DNA from: Bacteroidales bacterium
GTDB lineage: Bacteria; Bacteroidota; Bacteroidia; Bacteroidales; PUMT01
Direction of reading: 5' to 3'
DNA length: 30,695 bases
Assembly: GCA_007119075.1 (NCBI GenBank)
Contig: SKQJ01000069.1
Location: 1-30,695 of the forward strand
In this document: positions 16,453-23,939 of the stretch, piece after piece
How the letters are laid out: each line of letters starts with the position of its first letter
Numbering within the stretch: position 1 is the first letter of the stretch
Made by a program: the position numbers and the translations under genes
Notes under the pieces: generated by a model
What the model was told of the DNA's origin: nothing
Seen by the model: only the letters and a program-made list of their open reading frames with translations
The model's database searches: none

Positions 16453-19362
16453 TTATAGTTTCATGATGAATTCCGTGAGATTGACGTTATGATCGAGATC
16501 CAGTTTTTTTCGCAAACGGTAACGGCTAATCTCTACTCCCCTTACAGAGATATTCATAAGCGGTGCAATTTCTTTTGTCGATATGTTCATCCTGAGATAT
16601 GAGCATAAACGAAGCTCTTTTGGCGAGAGGTCCTTGTAGCGGTCTCTTAGTCTTTCAATAAAGTCCTGATGAACATCATCAAAATATGTATTGAAAAGTT
16701 CCCAGTTTTTTTCATTGCGAAGGTCCCTGTTTATTTTCTTTAAAAGATTATTTATGGTTTCTTTTGCCGGACTGCCGGCAGGCGTGGCTTTTGATAATTT
16801 ATTCAGATCCTCCTTCAGGTAGTTGAGTGTTTTGTTTTTCTGGATAAGGTGCAAGGTTGCATTTGCAAGCTCTTTGTTCTTGAATTTCATTTCATTAACA
16901 AGTCCCGTGTTGCGCAAAAGCATTATTTCATTTTCGCTGAGCGCCGTTTGTTCCTTAAAAAGCTCCTCGCGCCTGGCCAGCCTTTTCTCATGCTTTAATT
17001 TTTCACGCATTCTTGTTCTGAGAATCCTGTTCCTGATAAGGAGAAAATTACCGGCAATGATCAGGATCATGATAAGAAAATAACCGGAATATGCGATTCT
17101 CGAACGAAGGAACGGAGGTTTGATGGTGAAATCAAAGCTCTCAATTTCACTTATTGAATTATAGGCATTTACCGCCCTGATTTGGAATGTGTAATCTCCT
17201 TCCCTGAGATTGGTATATTCCTTATAAGTTACTTTTTCCCAATCAGACCAGGATGAGTCAAATCCCACAAGCCGGTGAGAAAAATGGACTCTTTCCGGGC
17301 GCTCATACGCCGGAGCCGTAAATCTGAATATGACTGAATTGCTGTTAAAGGGAAGTGCCTGGGAATTTTTCATCTTACTGATATTCGAGGTGAAAAATGA
17401 TACCGGATCTTTCTGTTTTCCATAAAAAGTGGCTTCCCTGATAAAAACCTTTTCGGAAAAATCATAATCTTTAACAACTTCGGATGCATAATGAATCAAT
17501 CCGTTCCGGGATCCGATAAAAGCATTATATGTATCATGTATGAAAATGTTTTGAAAAGCGGGGATGAGTATTTCACTGATGCCTGCAAAGGGTGAAATTA
17601 TATCAATATAGTTGCCGTCTTCAAGCAACCTCATCACTCCGAGGTAGTTGTTGGTAAAGTACCATAAATTCCCTTTGTTGTCCTGATGAATCTTATCAAT
17701 AAACCCTTTGTCCCCGAAGATATCATTAATACTGCCGTGTTTACTGAATGTATCGTTGGCATAATCATACCTGTATATACCTGAATGAGTTGTGATATGC
17801 ATTTCTGAATCAATGACCTGGATATTGTAGGGCAATTGTCCGGGCAGTCCGGATCCCGACCTGAATAGACGGGAATGGGTTACAGAATCGAGCGAGTTGC
17901 TCAGGTTGACCCGGAATAACCCTTTATATCCATGAGAGATCCATAAATTTCCCTTGTCGTCCAAATGCATATGCCTGCTGGACTCGTTAAATCCTTTAAT
18001 TTCATTATCAAGCGTCCATTTTCCGTTGTTTTTGCCGAGAGTAACCAAACCGGAATAGGTTCCTGCGATAATTTTATTGTCAGCATCAGGCAATACCAGA
18101 AAAGACCAGAATCCTCTGATATCGGAAACTTCCCTGGCGGTAAATCCATTAATTTGAAAACATCCGAAATTATGCCCGCAAAAAAGAGTGTTATCGATTA
18201 CTTCGAGGGACCAGACCTGCCCTTCTGTTCCGGGGATCAACCTGAATCCTTCACCACTCGAATGCAGATCGTCAAGTGCTGAAATTTTCATGGCATACAG
18301 GCCCTGGTTGGTCCCGACATACAGAATACCATTATGGGCCAGTGATGCATAAGCACTCTCGATATGATAGTTGTGGTTCAATAATGTCATCGGCGAGCTG
18401 ATTTCAATGTAATCGATCCCGTTATCAAGTCCCAGCCAGAGATTATTATTCCTGTCCTCGTAAAGGTTGAGTATGGTATTGTTTTGCAGTCCTTTATTAC
18501 GATTAATATGTTTCAGGATCTCTCCGTTCTGATTAGTTACAAAGGTGCCGTTTCCAACAGTTCCGAAGGCAAAATAACCGTTGGTAAGCTTAATGGCCGA
18601 ATATAGATTATTCTCCTTTATTCTCCTGTTTACATCTGAATCCCAGGGAATGAGACCGTTTTTCTTACTTAATAGAAAGAGACCCCCGACGGAAGTTCCG
18701 ACTAATAATTCGCCATTATCAAGAGGCAGAATATTTCGTATCTCATTGTGGATAAACACCGGATGATCACTGACAAGACGCAAACTGTCATTTTCCAGCA
18801 ACATCAAACCATTATCGGTATCAAGTATATATAATTCGTTATTTACCGGATGAAGCATGCCGAACCTGCTAACCGGCTCGATAACTTTTATACTCCCTTC
18901 CGACAATATAAAAATATAGTTGTAGGACTGGAAAATGATATTGCCTTGATTTTCGTAGATATTCCAGATCTCATCAAAACCGGAGTATTCATCGGGAACG
19001 AGGTGATTAAGTGAGATATAGGCCAGTTTCCCCTCATTGTCAGGGGCAAGAAACCCAAATTCCTCAAAGGCTCCCGCGTAAATTGTGTCGTCAATGGCCA
19101 GCACTGATCTGACTACTGATAAATTCGAAACAGGGAAAGTTGCCCAGTTAACTCCATCGTACTCAAGGATTCCATCATTATTTCCGAAGTACATGAAACC
19201 ATTCTTGCTCTGTGTTACTGACCAGTTTTGAGTTCCTGCATTATACTCACTCCGGGAATAATTTACAATTGCTGGAATTCCGATGCTTTTCAGCTGTCCA
19301 TGAGAATATTGTGCTATCAGAATCAGAATAAGGAACAGCATACGCTGAGGTAAAACCTTCAT
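16453..19362 (-). CDS. Membrane one-component regulator: Reg_prop/Y_Y_Y sensor with LuxR-type HTH
   Basis: A membrane-spanning transcription factor of 969 residues. ATG 19362 was preferred over a TTG at 19395 because it gives a clean signal peptide (MKVLPQRMLFLILILIAQ). A two-component-regulator-like beta-propeller fills about 30-640, with repeats such as NNLWLGLDNGI, GNLWISHGYKGL and GNLWYFTNNYLG. A Y_Y_Y domain is at about 670-748 (FSHRLVGFDSSW, EGDYTFQIRAVN), a transmembrane helix at about 757-777, a charged coiled coil at 780-865, and a LuxR-family HTH at the end (LSPKELRLCSYLRM, ISVRGVEISRYRLRKKL). Histidine-kinase and receiver domains are absent, unlike hybrid two-component PUL sensors. 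It probably binds a released oligosaccharide in the periplasm and activates the PUL directly. This gene is AT-richer than the flanking chromosome. Confidence 0.9.
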   Translation of the reverse strand: MKVLPQRMLFLILILIAQYSHGQLKSIGIPAIVNYSRSEYNAGTQNWSVTQSKNGFMYFGNNDGILEYDGVNWATFPVSNLSVVRSVLAIDDTIYAGAFEEFGFLAPDNEGKLAYISLNHLVPDEYSGFDEIWNIYENQGNIIFQSYNYIFILSEGSIKVIEPVSRFGMLHPVNNELYILDTDNGLMLLENDSLRLVSDHPVFIHNEIRNILPLDNGELLVGTSVGGLFLLSKKNGLIPWDSDVNRRIKENNLYSAIKLTNGYFAFGTVGNGTFVTNQNGEILKHINRNKGLQNNTILNLYEDRNNNLWLGLDNGIDYIEISSPMTLLNHNYHIESAYASLAHNGILYVGTNQGLYAMKISALDDLHSSGEGFRLIPGTEGQVWSLEVIDNTLFCGHNFGCFQINGFTAREVSDIRGFWSFLVLPDADNKIIAGTYSGLVTLGKNNGKWTLDNEIKGFNESSRHMHLDDKGNLWISHGYKGLFRVNLSNSLDSVTHSRLFRSGSGLPGQLPYNIQVIDSEMHITTHSGIYRYDYANDTFSKHGSINDIFGDKGFIDKIHQDNKGNLWYFTNNYLGVMRLLEDGNYIDIISPFAGISEILIPAFQNIFIHDTYNAFIGSRNGLIHYASEVVKDYDFSEKVFIREATFYGKQKDPVSFFTSNISKMKNSQALPFNSNSVIFRFTAPAYERPERVHFSHRLVGFDSSWSDWEKVTYKEYTNLREGDYTFQIRAVNAYNSISEIESFDFTIKPPFLRSRIAYSGYFLIMILIIAGNFLLIRNRILRTRMREKLKHEKRLARREELFKEQTALSENEIMLLRNTGLVNEMKFKNKELANATLHLIQKNKTLNYLKEDLNKLSKATPAGSPAKETINNLLKKINRDLRNEKNWELFNTYFDDVHQDFIERLRDRYKDLSPKELRLCSYLRMNISTKEIAPLMNISVRGVEISRYRLRKKLDLDHNVNLTEFIMKL

Positions 19363-19468
19363 GCCCGTTATATTAAAATCTGCTGGCCCGATCAAATCAC
19401 ACCAAACTTTAAATTTGCAAAACTTTTTGAAGAAAACGGGTTTTAATAGTAATTAATTATGTTCTTGC

Positions 19469-19566
19469 CCCCGGCTGCCTTTCGGCGGAATCGGCGACAG
19501 CGGCTACGGCAGGGAACTATCGTATTTCGGCATAAGGGAGTTTACCAACATCAAGACGGTTTATGT
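19469..19566 (+). repeat. 98-bp direct repeat, right copy (candidate attR)
   Basis: Perfect match to 6973-7070, in the same orientation, 12,496 bp away. It marks the right boundary of the PUL cassette and lies 82 bases before the tRNA-Pro gene region. Confidence 0.97.
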
Positions 19567-19573
19567 AAAGTAG
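19469..19573 (+). pseudogene. Detached 3' end of the aldehyde dehydrogenase gene
   Basis: Thirty-four codons plus stop (PRLPFGGIGDSGYG... to VYVK) encode exactly the same peptide as the last 34 residues of the intact gene at 5707-7077. The frame has no start codon, and a TAA lies in frame 15 bases upstream. Differences from the intact gene are only GTA for GTT and AAG for AAA in the last two sense codons, all silent. It is probably the ancestral 3' end, displaced 12.5 kb by the PUL. Confidence 0.92.
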
Positions 19574-19600
19574 CTGATCCCGCTCCTCCGAACGCCCGAA

Positions 19601-19637
19601 ACAAAAAACCCGCTCATAATTCATTGATTATAAGCGG
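19601..19637 (-). terminator. Terminator of tRNA-Pro, probably once shared with the dehydrogenase gene
   Basis: CCGCT-C-ATAAT (19610-19620) pairs with ATTAT-A-AGCGG (19627-19637), one mismatch, loop TCATTG. On the - strand it runs into TTTTTT (19608-19603). On the + strand the following ATTTATCTTGTTTT gives a weaker T-rich tail, so it may work in both directions. It lies 17 bases after the tRNA 3' end and 36 bases after the dehydrogenase remnant. Confidence 0.8.
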
Positions 19638-19654
19638 ATTTATCTTGTTTTAAG

Positions 19655-19728
19655 TCGGGGTGAGAAGACTCGAACTTCCGACCCCTTGCACCCCATGCAA
19701 GTGCGCTAGCCAACTGCGCCACACCCCG
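19655..19728 (-). tRNA. tRNA-Pro (anticodon GGG)
   Basis: The 74-nt cloverleaf folds completely on the - strand. The acceptor CGGGGTG pairs with CACCCCG; the anticodon stem CTTGC pairs with GCAAG around loop ATGGGGT, placing GGG at 34-36 (bases 19694-19692) with G37; the T arm GGAAG-TTCGAGT-CTTCT is standard; the discriminator is A. The C1 start and G37 are typical of proline tRNAs. CCA is not encoded. A matching promoter begins 14 bases upstream and a terminator follows. Confidence 0.95.
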
Positions 19729-19741
19729 ATTTTTGTGACTG

Positions 19742-19772
19742 CAAAACTAATAAATTAATGTCTATCTGCAAA
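19742..19772 (-). promoter_or_regulatory. Promoter of tRNA-Pro
   Basis: On the - strand TTTG (19772-19769), a 19-base spacer, and TAGTTTTG (19749-19742) match the Bacteroidota consensus exactly. Transcription would begin near 19735, a few bases before the mature tRNA. Confidence 0.85.
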
Positions 19773-19869
19773 TTTTTTCTTCCGGCAATTTCCTGTGTAT
19801 CCTCCGCCCGGCCATTTGCCATGATTATTTCTGCGCTTTTTCTTATAAGCTCTTATATGCTGTATTTTA

Positions 19870-19900
19870 TTTGGACTTACCGGCATACTTTGTATTTTTG
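19870..19900 (+). promoter_or_regulatory. Promoter of the thioredoxin reductase gene
   Basis: TTTG (19870-19873), 19 bases, TATTTTTG (19893-19900) is a perfect consensus match. The start near 19907 leaves a leader of about 127 nt before trxB. Confidence 0.8.
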
Positions 19901-19948
19901 CATGATTTTTCCTTCCAGCAGGAAAAAAAATATTTTTTAATGCACCTT

Positions 19949-20011
19949 ATGAAATCGGGGGAAACGACACGATTTGTCAAGTTAGCCAGGATTGCCAGAG
20001 ATCTGATTTAA
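19949..20011 (+). other. Possible 20-residue leader peptide in the trxB 5' UTR
   Basis: ATG 19949 opens MKSGETTRFVKLARIARDLI and stops at TAA 20009-20011, 22 bases before the trxB ATG; an in-frame ATG at 19940 would add three residues. The peptide is basic and amphipathic. There is no family evidence; it may be chance. Confidence 0.25.
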
Positions 20012-20033
20012 TTGCCATTAACCAGCCATACAA

Positions 20034-21029
20034 ATGAGCATGTTCAAGAAAATGGAGCTTTCGGAAGAAAAATCCAAAAAGCAGCCGGAAAAGAAAGCCG
20101 AAAAAGTAAAATGCCTTATCATCGGTTCCGGGCCGGCCGGATATACAGCCGCGATCTACGCTGCAAGAGCTAATCTCCATCCCGTCCTGTACGAGGGACT
20201 GCAGCCCGGAGGGCAGCTTACCACCACAACTGACGTGGAAAATTTCCCCGGTTATCCCGATGGCATCACCGGTCCGGAAATGATGGAGGATTTCAAAAAG
20301 CAGGCGGCAAGATTCGGGACCGACATCCGTTTCGGACTGGCCACTGCGGCCGACCTTTCAGCTTCGCCGTTCAAAATCACCATTGACAATTCAAAAGAAA
20401 TCCACGCCGATTCACTTATAATCGCTACAGGGGCAACGGCCAAATATCTCGGACTGGAGTCGGAAAGCAGGTTTATGGGTTCAGGAGTTTCCGCATGTGC
20501 AACATGTGACGGGTTTTTCTACAAAAACCAGGATGTTGCAGTGGTGGGAGGCGGCGATACCGCCGCTGAAGAGGCACTGTATCTTTCCGGGATCTGCAGG
20601 AAGGTATACCTGATAATAAGGAAGGATCACATGAGGGCCTCCGTCGTGATGCAGGAGAGGGTCATGAACAAAAAAAATATTGTGGTCTTGTATGAACATG
20701 TCACCCGTGAGATCGTGGGAGACGGGAACGGGGTGTCCGGTGTTCTGCTTATCAACAGCAAGGGGGAAGAAGTCATGATCGATGTGACCGGATTTTTCGT
20801 TGCGATCGGCCATTTGCCCAATTCGTCGATTTTCAGGGACTATCTTGTTACCGATGAGGTTGGCTATATCAAAACCATGCCCGGTTCGACAAAAACCAAT
20901 GTAGACGGTGTTTTTGCATGCGGCGATGTTATGGACGCTCATTACCGGCAGGCTGTGACCGCTGCCGGTACAGGTTGCATGGCCGCCATGGATGCGGAAA
21001 GATATCTCGGTATAAGGGACATTCCCTGA
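20034..21029 (+). CDS. trxB: Thioredoxin-disulfide reductase
   Basis: Cytoplasmic FAD enzyme of 331 residues that uses NADPH to reduce thioredoxin. The FAD motif GSGPAG is at 31-36, the redox-active CATC at 155-158 followed by DG, and the NADPH motif GGGDTA at 172-177. The C-terminal FAD motif is VFACGDVMD. The first 24 residues are an unusual Lys/Glu-rich extension before the first beta strand; ATGs at codons 3 and 7 would shorten it only slightly. It has its own strong promoter and is convergent with the oxoamine synthase gene. Cys pair and both nucleotide sites are intact, so it should be active. Confidence 0.95.
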   Translation: MSMFKKMELSEEKSKKQPEKKAEKVKCLIIGSGPAGYTAAIYAARANLHPVLYEGLQPGGQLTTTTDVENFPGYPDGITGPEMMEDFKKQAARFGTDIRFGLATAADLSASPFKITIDNSKEIHADSLIIATGATAKYLGLESESRFMGSGVSACATCDGFFYKNQDVAVVGGGDTAAEEALYLSGICRKVYLIIRKDHMRASVVMQERVMNKKNIVVLYEHVTREIVGDGNGVSGVLLINSKGEEVMIDVTGFFVAIGHLPNSSIFRDYLVTDEVGYIKTMPGSTKTNVDGVFACGDVMDAHYRQAVTAAGTGCMAAMDAERYLGIRDIP

Positions 21030-21245
21030 CCGGCGCCCGGCGCGTTCCCGGAAACGGACAATCCTTCAGGCATGCTGGCCGGTAAACCGGAAAGCAAACA
21101 TTGCTGCCCCGTGAACCGGACAATCCGGCGGGGGTCCCGCAAAAATCTCCGGAAATAATACTGGTTTGCGGTTAACCTAAACCAAAGCCCTGCAGGGCCC
21201 CGGCCAGGTGATTCCGGCCATATCTGCCCCTCAGCCGGAAACCAG
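21030..21245. other. CCGG-dense convergent spacer
   Basis: No gene. The 216 bases between the convergent trxB and oxoamine synthase genes contain about a dozen CCGG tetramers, two copies of CGGACAATCC (near 21055 and 21117), the palindrome CCCTGCAGGG, and a dyad GGTTT-n2-GGTTAACC-n1-AAACC at 21163-21183. No terminator with a T tract is evident for either gene. Confidence 0.5.
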
Positions 21246-22514
21246 TCAGCCGGCAGTGGTTATTTTTTCACCTGCATATTTTCCTGCCTTAAGTTTTTTC
21301 GCCACTTCCGCAAAGGCGCTTATGGTATATTCGACGTCTTCCATTGTATGGACAGCCGTTGGTATCAGCCTGATAAGGAGCACCCCTCTCGGCACAACCG
21401 GATAGCCGACGAGTGAGCAGAAAATATTGTAATTCTCCCTCAGATCGAATGCGATATTTGTGCCTTCGGGAACACTGCCCGAAAGGAAAACAGGGGTTAC
21501 GGGCGATTCGGTATTTCCGATGTTGAAGCCTTTTTCCCTGAGTCCGTTCTGCAACGCATTCACTATTTTCCAAAGGTCCTCGCGCAATCCGTGCTGCGTC
21601 TTCAGCAGCTCAAGCCGTTTAAGGGCCCCGATTACCATGGGCATGGGAAGGGATTTGGCGAATATCTGCGACCTCATGTTATAGCGAAGGTAATTGATTA
21701 CCATTTCACTGCCCGCCACAAATCCGCCGATGCCGGCCATTGCCTTGGCGAAGGTCCCGAAATAAACGTCTACTTCATCCTGGACCCCCAGATGCTCGGC
21801 CACACCTGCACCGGTCTTTCCCATCGTCCCGTATCCATGGGCATCATCAACCAGAAGACGGAACGGATATTTGTCCCTGAGCCTGACTATCCGGTCCAGC
21901 TTGCCCAGATCGCCCGACATGCCAAAAACACCCTCCGTGATCACAAGGACTCCGCCGTTCTGTCTGGAGGCCAGTTTTACCGCCCTCTGTAGCTGCTTCT
22001 CCAGGTTTTCCATGTTGTTGTGAGGGAATACGAACCGTTTTCCCATATGCAGCCTGACTCCGTCGAGTATACAGGCGTGAGATTCCGAATCATATACTAT
22101 TACATCGTTGCGCCCCATGAGCGCATCGATTATTGAGACCATGCCCTGGTATCCGTAATTAAGCAGAAAGGCATCCTCTTTCCCCTGGAAAGCGGCAAGC
22201 TGGCGCTCAAGCTCTTCATGCTTTCCTGTTTGCCCCGACATCATTCTTGCCCCCATGGGATAAGCCATTCCGTATTTTGCAGCTGCATCTGCATCGGCTT
22301 TTCTGACTTCCGGGTGATTGGCCAGTCCGAGATAATTATTAAGGCTCCAGACAAGCACTTCCTTGCCCCTGAAATTCATTCTTGTTCCGATTTCCCCTTC
22401 TAGCTTGGGAAAAGTGAAATATCCGTGCGCCTCTTTCATGTATTGCCCGATGGGGCCCATGTTCTGCTTTATCTTGTCAAATATGTCCACGATAGTTGAT
22501 TTTGGTTTTTTCAA
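21246..22514 (-). CDS. Alpha-oxoamine synthase family PLP enzyme (KBL/AONS/SPT-like)
   Basis: PLP-dependent acyl-CoA:amino-acid condensing enzyme of 422 residues, cytoplasmic. Schiff-base Lys257 lies in TFAKAMAGIGG, the PLP-ring contacts in LVDDAHGYGT (221-230), and the SHACILDG motif at 145-152. The start is TTG at 22514; no ATG fits better, because the conserved VDIFDKIKQNMGPIGQY segment begins at residue 9. Family members make 2-amino-3-ketobutyrate, 8-amino-7-oxononanoate or 3-ketosphinganine. The 'FTFPKLEGEIG' N-terminal block recalls a Bacteroidota branch distinct from the canonical Bacteroides serine palmitoyltransferase, so the substrate is left open. A sphingoid-base or amino-ketone role is possible. 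It stands alone, with no biotin or threonine genes nearby. Confidence 0.85.
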   Translation of the reverse strand: MKKPKSTIVDIFDKIKQNMGPIGQYMKEAHGYFTFPKLEGEIGTRMNFRGKEVLVWSLNNYLGLANHPEVRKADADAAAKYGMAYPMGARMMSGQTGKHEELERQLAAFQGKEDAFLLNYGYQGMVSIIDALMGRNDVIVYDSESHACILDGVRLHMGKRFVFPHNNMENLEKQLQRAVKLASRQNGGVLVITEGVFGMSGDLGKLDRIVRLRDKYPFRLLVDDAHGYGTMGKTGAGVAEHLGVQDEVDVYFGTFAKAMAGIGGFVAGSEMVINYLRYNMRSQIFAKSLPMPMVIGALKRLELLKTQHGLREDLWKIVNALQNGLREKGFNIGNTESPVTPVFLSGSVPEGTNIAFDLRENYNIFCSLVGYPVVPRGVLLIRLIPTAVHTMEDVEYTISAFAEVAKKLKAGKYAGEKITTAG

Positions 22515-22633
22515 TATTATTTAAAACGATCATGCCGTACTGGATGGCATCATTGAATCCCGGAGCCGGTTGCAATTGCAAAATAAATGCTTTTTTTTTG
22601 CGTTTCAACTAAAATCAATAAAATTATCTTCTC

Positions 22634-22664
22634 ATTGCCGGTTGCTAAAAAAGTGTTAATTTTG
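22634..22664 (+). promoter_or_regulatory. Promoter of the bamD-rpoZ-coaBC cluster
   Basis: ATTG (22634-22637), 19 bases, TAATTTTG (22657-22664) fits the Bacteroidota promoter. The start near 22671 gives a leader of about 90 nt before bamD. Confidence 0.7.
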
Positions 22665-22759
22665 CGGGTTGCGACAATAAGGGAACAGAATTTGATTGGT
22701 TTTTGAATATTTAACAGCAACTATTGCCAGCTTCTTTAGAAATACACTAATTTCGCAAA

Positions 22760-23590
22760 ATGTTTAGAATACCCGTTATACTCCCGGTTTTGATTCTGTC
22801 AGTGTTTATTGTTTCATGCAGCGAGTATGAAAAGCTGCTTAAAAGCGATGATTTTCAGCTGCAGCACGACAGGGCTATGGAATATTATGCAGAGGGGGAT
22901 TATGTAAGGGCTGCTACCCTTATAGAACGCATCCTGCCAATTTACAGGGGCACCCAGAGAGCGGCCGAGATGAGCTTCATTCTCGCCGACAGTTATTTTC
23001 ACCGCGGTGATTATATCATGGCCGCGCACCATTTCGACAGTTTCATCCGTGACTATCCAACCCATGATAAGGTGGAGGAAGCATCTTTCATGAGAGCCTA
23101 TTGTAACTATCTTCTTTCTCCGCGGCCGAGCCTTGATCAGGCCATAACAAGAAGATCGATTGATCAGTTTACGCTGTTCATTACCCGTTTTCCCAATAGT
23201 GAAAGAGTCGGCGAGGCAAGGAAACTGGTTGATGAAATGCGGGAAAAACTTGTGGAGAAAGCCTTTCAAAGCGCAAAGCTCTATTACGACATGGGCGATT
23301 ACCAGGCTGCAATCATTGCCTTCAAGAACAGCCTTTCCGAGTTCCCCGACAGCAGGCATCGTGAAGAACAGATGTTTCTGGTTCTTAAATCAAGTTTTCT
23401 GCTGGCAGACCGGTCGGTTCCCGAAAGGCAGCTGCAGCGCTTCCAGTCGACTCTTGATGAATATTATGCATTTATTGAAGAATTTCCCGACAGCAGGCAT
23501 ATAAACGAGGCACACAGTTTTTTGAGCCGCGCTCTGAGAGTGCTGGATGATGACCCTGTCGACGACCTTACACTTGAAAATATCAATTAA
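22760..23590 (+). CDS. bamD: Outer membrane assembly lipoprotein BamD
   Basis: Periplasm-facing outer-membrane lipoprotein of 276 residues, part of the BAM complex that folds beta-barrel proteins. The signal peptide ends at Cys20 (FIVSC). Five TPR-like helical repeats follow, with typical phrases such as AMEYYAEGDYVRAATLIERI, YFHRGDYIMAAHHFDSFIRDYP, YYDMGDYQAAIIAFKNSLSEFPDS and YYAFIEEFPDSRHINEA. Length is close to BamD/ComL of other Bacteroidota. It is first in a tight cluster: rpoZ begins five bases after its stop. It should be essential. Confidence 0.92.
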   Translation: MFRIPVILPVLILSVFIVSCSEYEKLLKSDDFQLQHDRAMEYYAEGDYVRAATLIERILPIYRGTQRAAEMSFILADSYFHRGDYIMAAHHFDSFIRDYPTHDKVEEASFMRAYCNYLLSPRPSLDQAITRRSIDQFTLFITRFPNSERVGEARKLVDEMREKLVEKAFQSAKLYYDMGDYQAAIIAFKNSLSEFPDSRHREEQMFLVLKSSFLLADRSVPERQLQRFQSTLDEYYAFIEEFPDSRHINEAHSFLSRALRVLDDDPVDDLTLENIN

Positions 23591-23595
23591 CCACT

Positions 23596-23922
23596 ATGGA
23601 CTACAAGAAGTTTAAAGCTCCCAGCACAACAATCACCCGCGATTTGTCTGAAATCGATGCCGAAACCGGCAGTATCTATGAATCGGTTATGATCATGTCA
23701 AAAAGGGCGAACCAGATCAGCGTACAGATGAAGGATGAACTGAGCCGGAAACTCGAGGAATTTGCCTATTATACCGACAATCTGGAGGAGGTTTTTGAAA
23801 ACCGTGAACAGATCGAGATATCCAAATTTTATGAACGCCTCCCCAAGCCTGCCCTCCTGGCGCTTGAGGAATACAGGGAAGGCCTTATCTATTACCGCAA
23901 TCCGACTAAGATCGAGGACTGA
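23596..23922 (+). CDS. rpoZ: RNA polymerase omega subunit (Bacteroidota type)
   Basis: Small protein of 108 residues that binds the beta' subunit and aids RNA polymerase assembly. The N-terminal half carries the omega/Rpb6 core (ITRDLSEIDAETGSIYESVMIMSKRANQIS) and the C-terminal half the lineage's own extension, with LEEFAYYTDNLEEVFEN and a final Tyr-rich helix. Its place between bamD and coaBC is characteristic of the phylum and supports the identification of so short a protein. ATG 23596 is five bases after bamD; coaBC starts 17 bases after its stop. Confidence 0.88.
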   Translation: MDYKKFKAPSTTITRDLSEIDAETGSIYESVMIMSKRANQISVQMKDELSRKLEEFAYYTDNLEEVFENREQIEISKFYERLPKPALLALEEYREGLIYYRNPTKIED

Positions 23923-23939
23923 CTAACCGTTGTAGAACT

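Larger units (their letters stand above)
7071..19468. mobile_element. Putative 12.4-kb inserted PUL cassette bounded by 98-bp direct repeats
   Basis: Everything between the two repeat copies is one PUL: six - strand genes with short flanks (177 bp on the left after the dehydrogenase stop, about 106 bp on the right). The synonymous differences immediately past the identical block, and the placement of the remnant next to the terminator and tRNA-Pro, suggest insertion into the 3' end of the dehydrogenase gene with replacement of its last codons. No integrase, transposase, relaxase or terminal inverted repeat was found inside, so the route is inferred. Single-crossover integration of a circle, or loss of the recombinase, are alternatives. 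The regulator gene is visibly AT-richer than the dehydrogenase (hand counts: 24 GC of 60 at 18421-18480 and 18961-19020; 39 of 60 at 6301-6360). Confidence 0.55.
19729..20033. other. Divergent promoter region between tRNA-Pro and trxB
   Basis: This 305-bp AT-rich spacer holds the - strand tRNA-Pro promoter and the + strand trxB promoter, listed separately, and a possible short leader ORF at 19949-20011. Nothing else stands out. Confidence 0.7.

Noticed and set aside
19459..19653. Open frame of 64 codons starting at ATG 19459
   Set aside because: It reads the dehydrogenase remnant in the wrong frame; the homologous frame is the start-less one ending at 19573.
19655..19728. tRNA read as Met because CAT occurs near the anticodon loop
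   Set aside because: A 5-bp stem CTTGC/GCAAG fixes the loop as ATGGGGT, so the anticodon is GGG (proline).
19655..19728. tRNA-Pro as the integration site itself
   Set aside because: No second copy of the tRNA 3' end was found in the window; the duplicated sequence is the dehydrogenase end.
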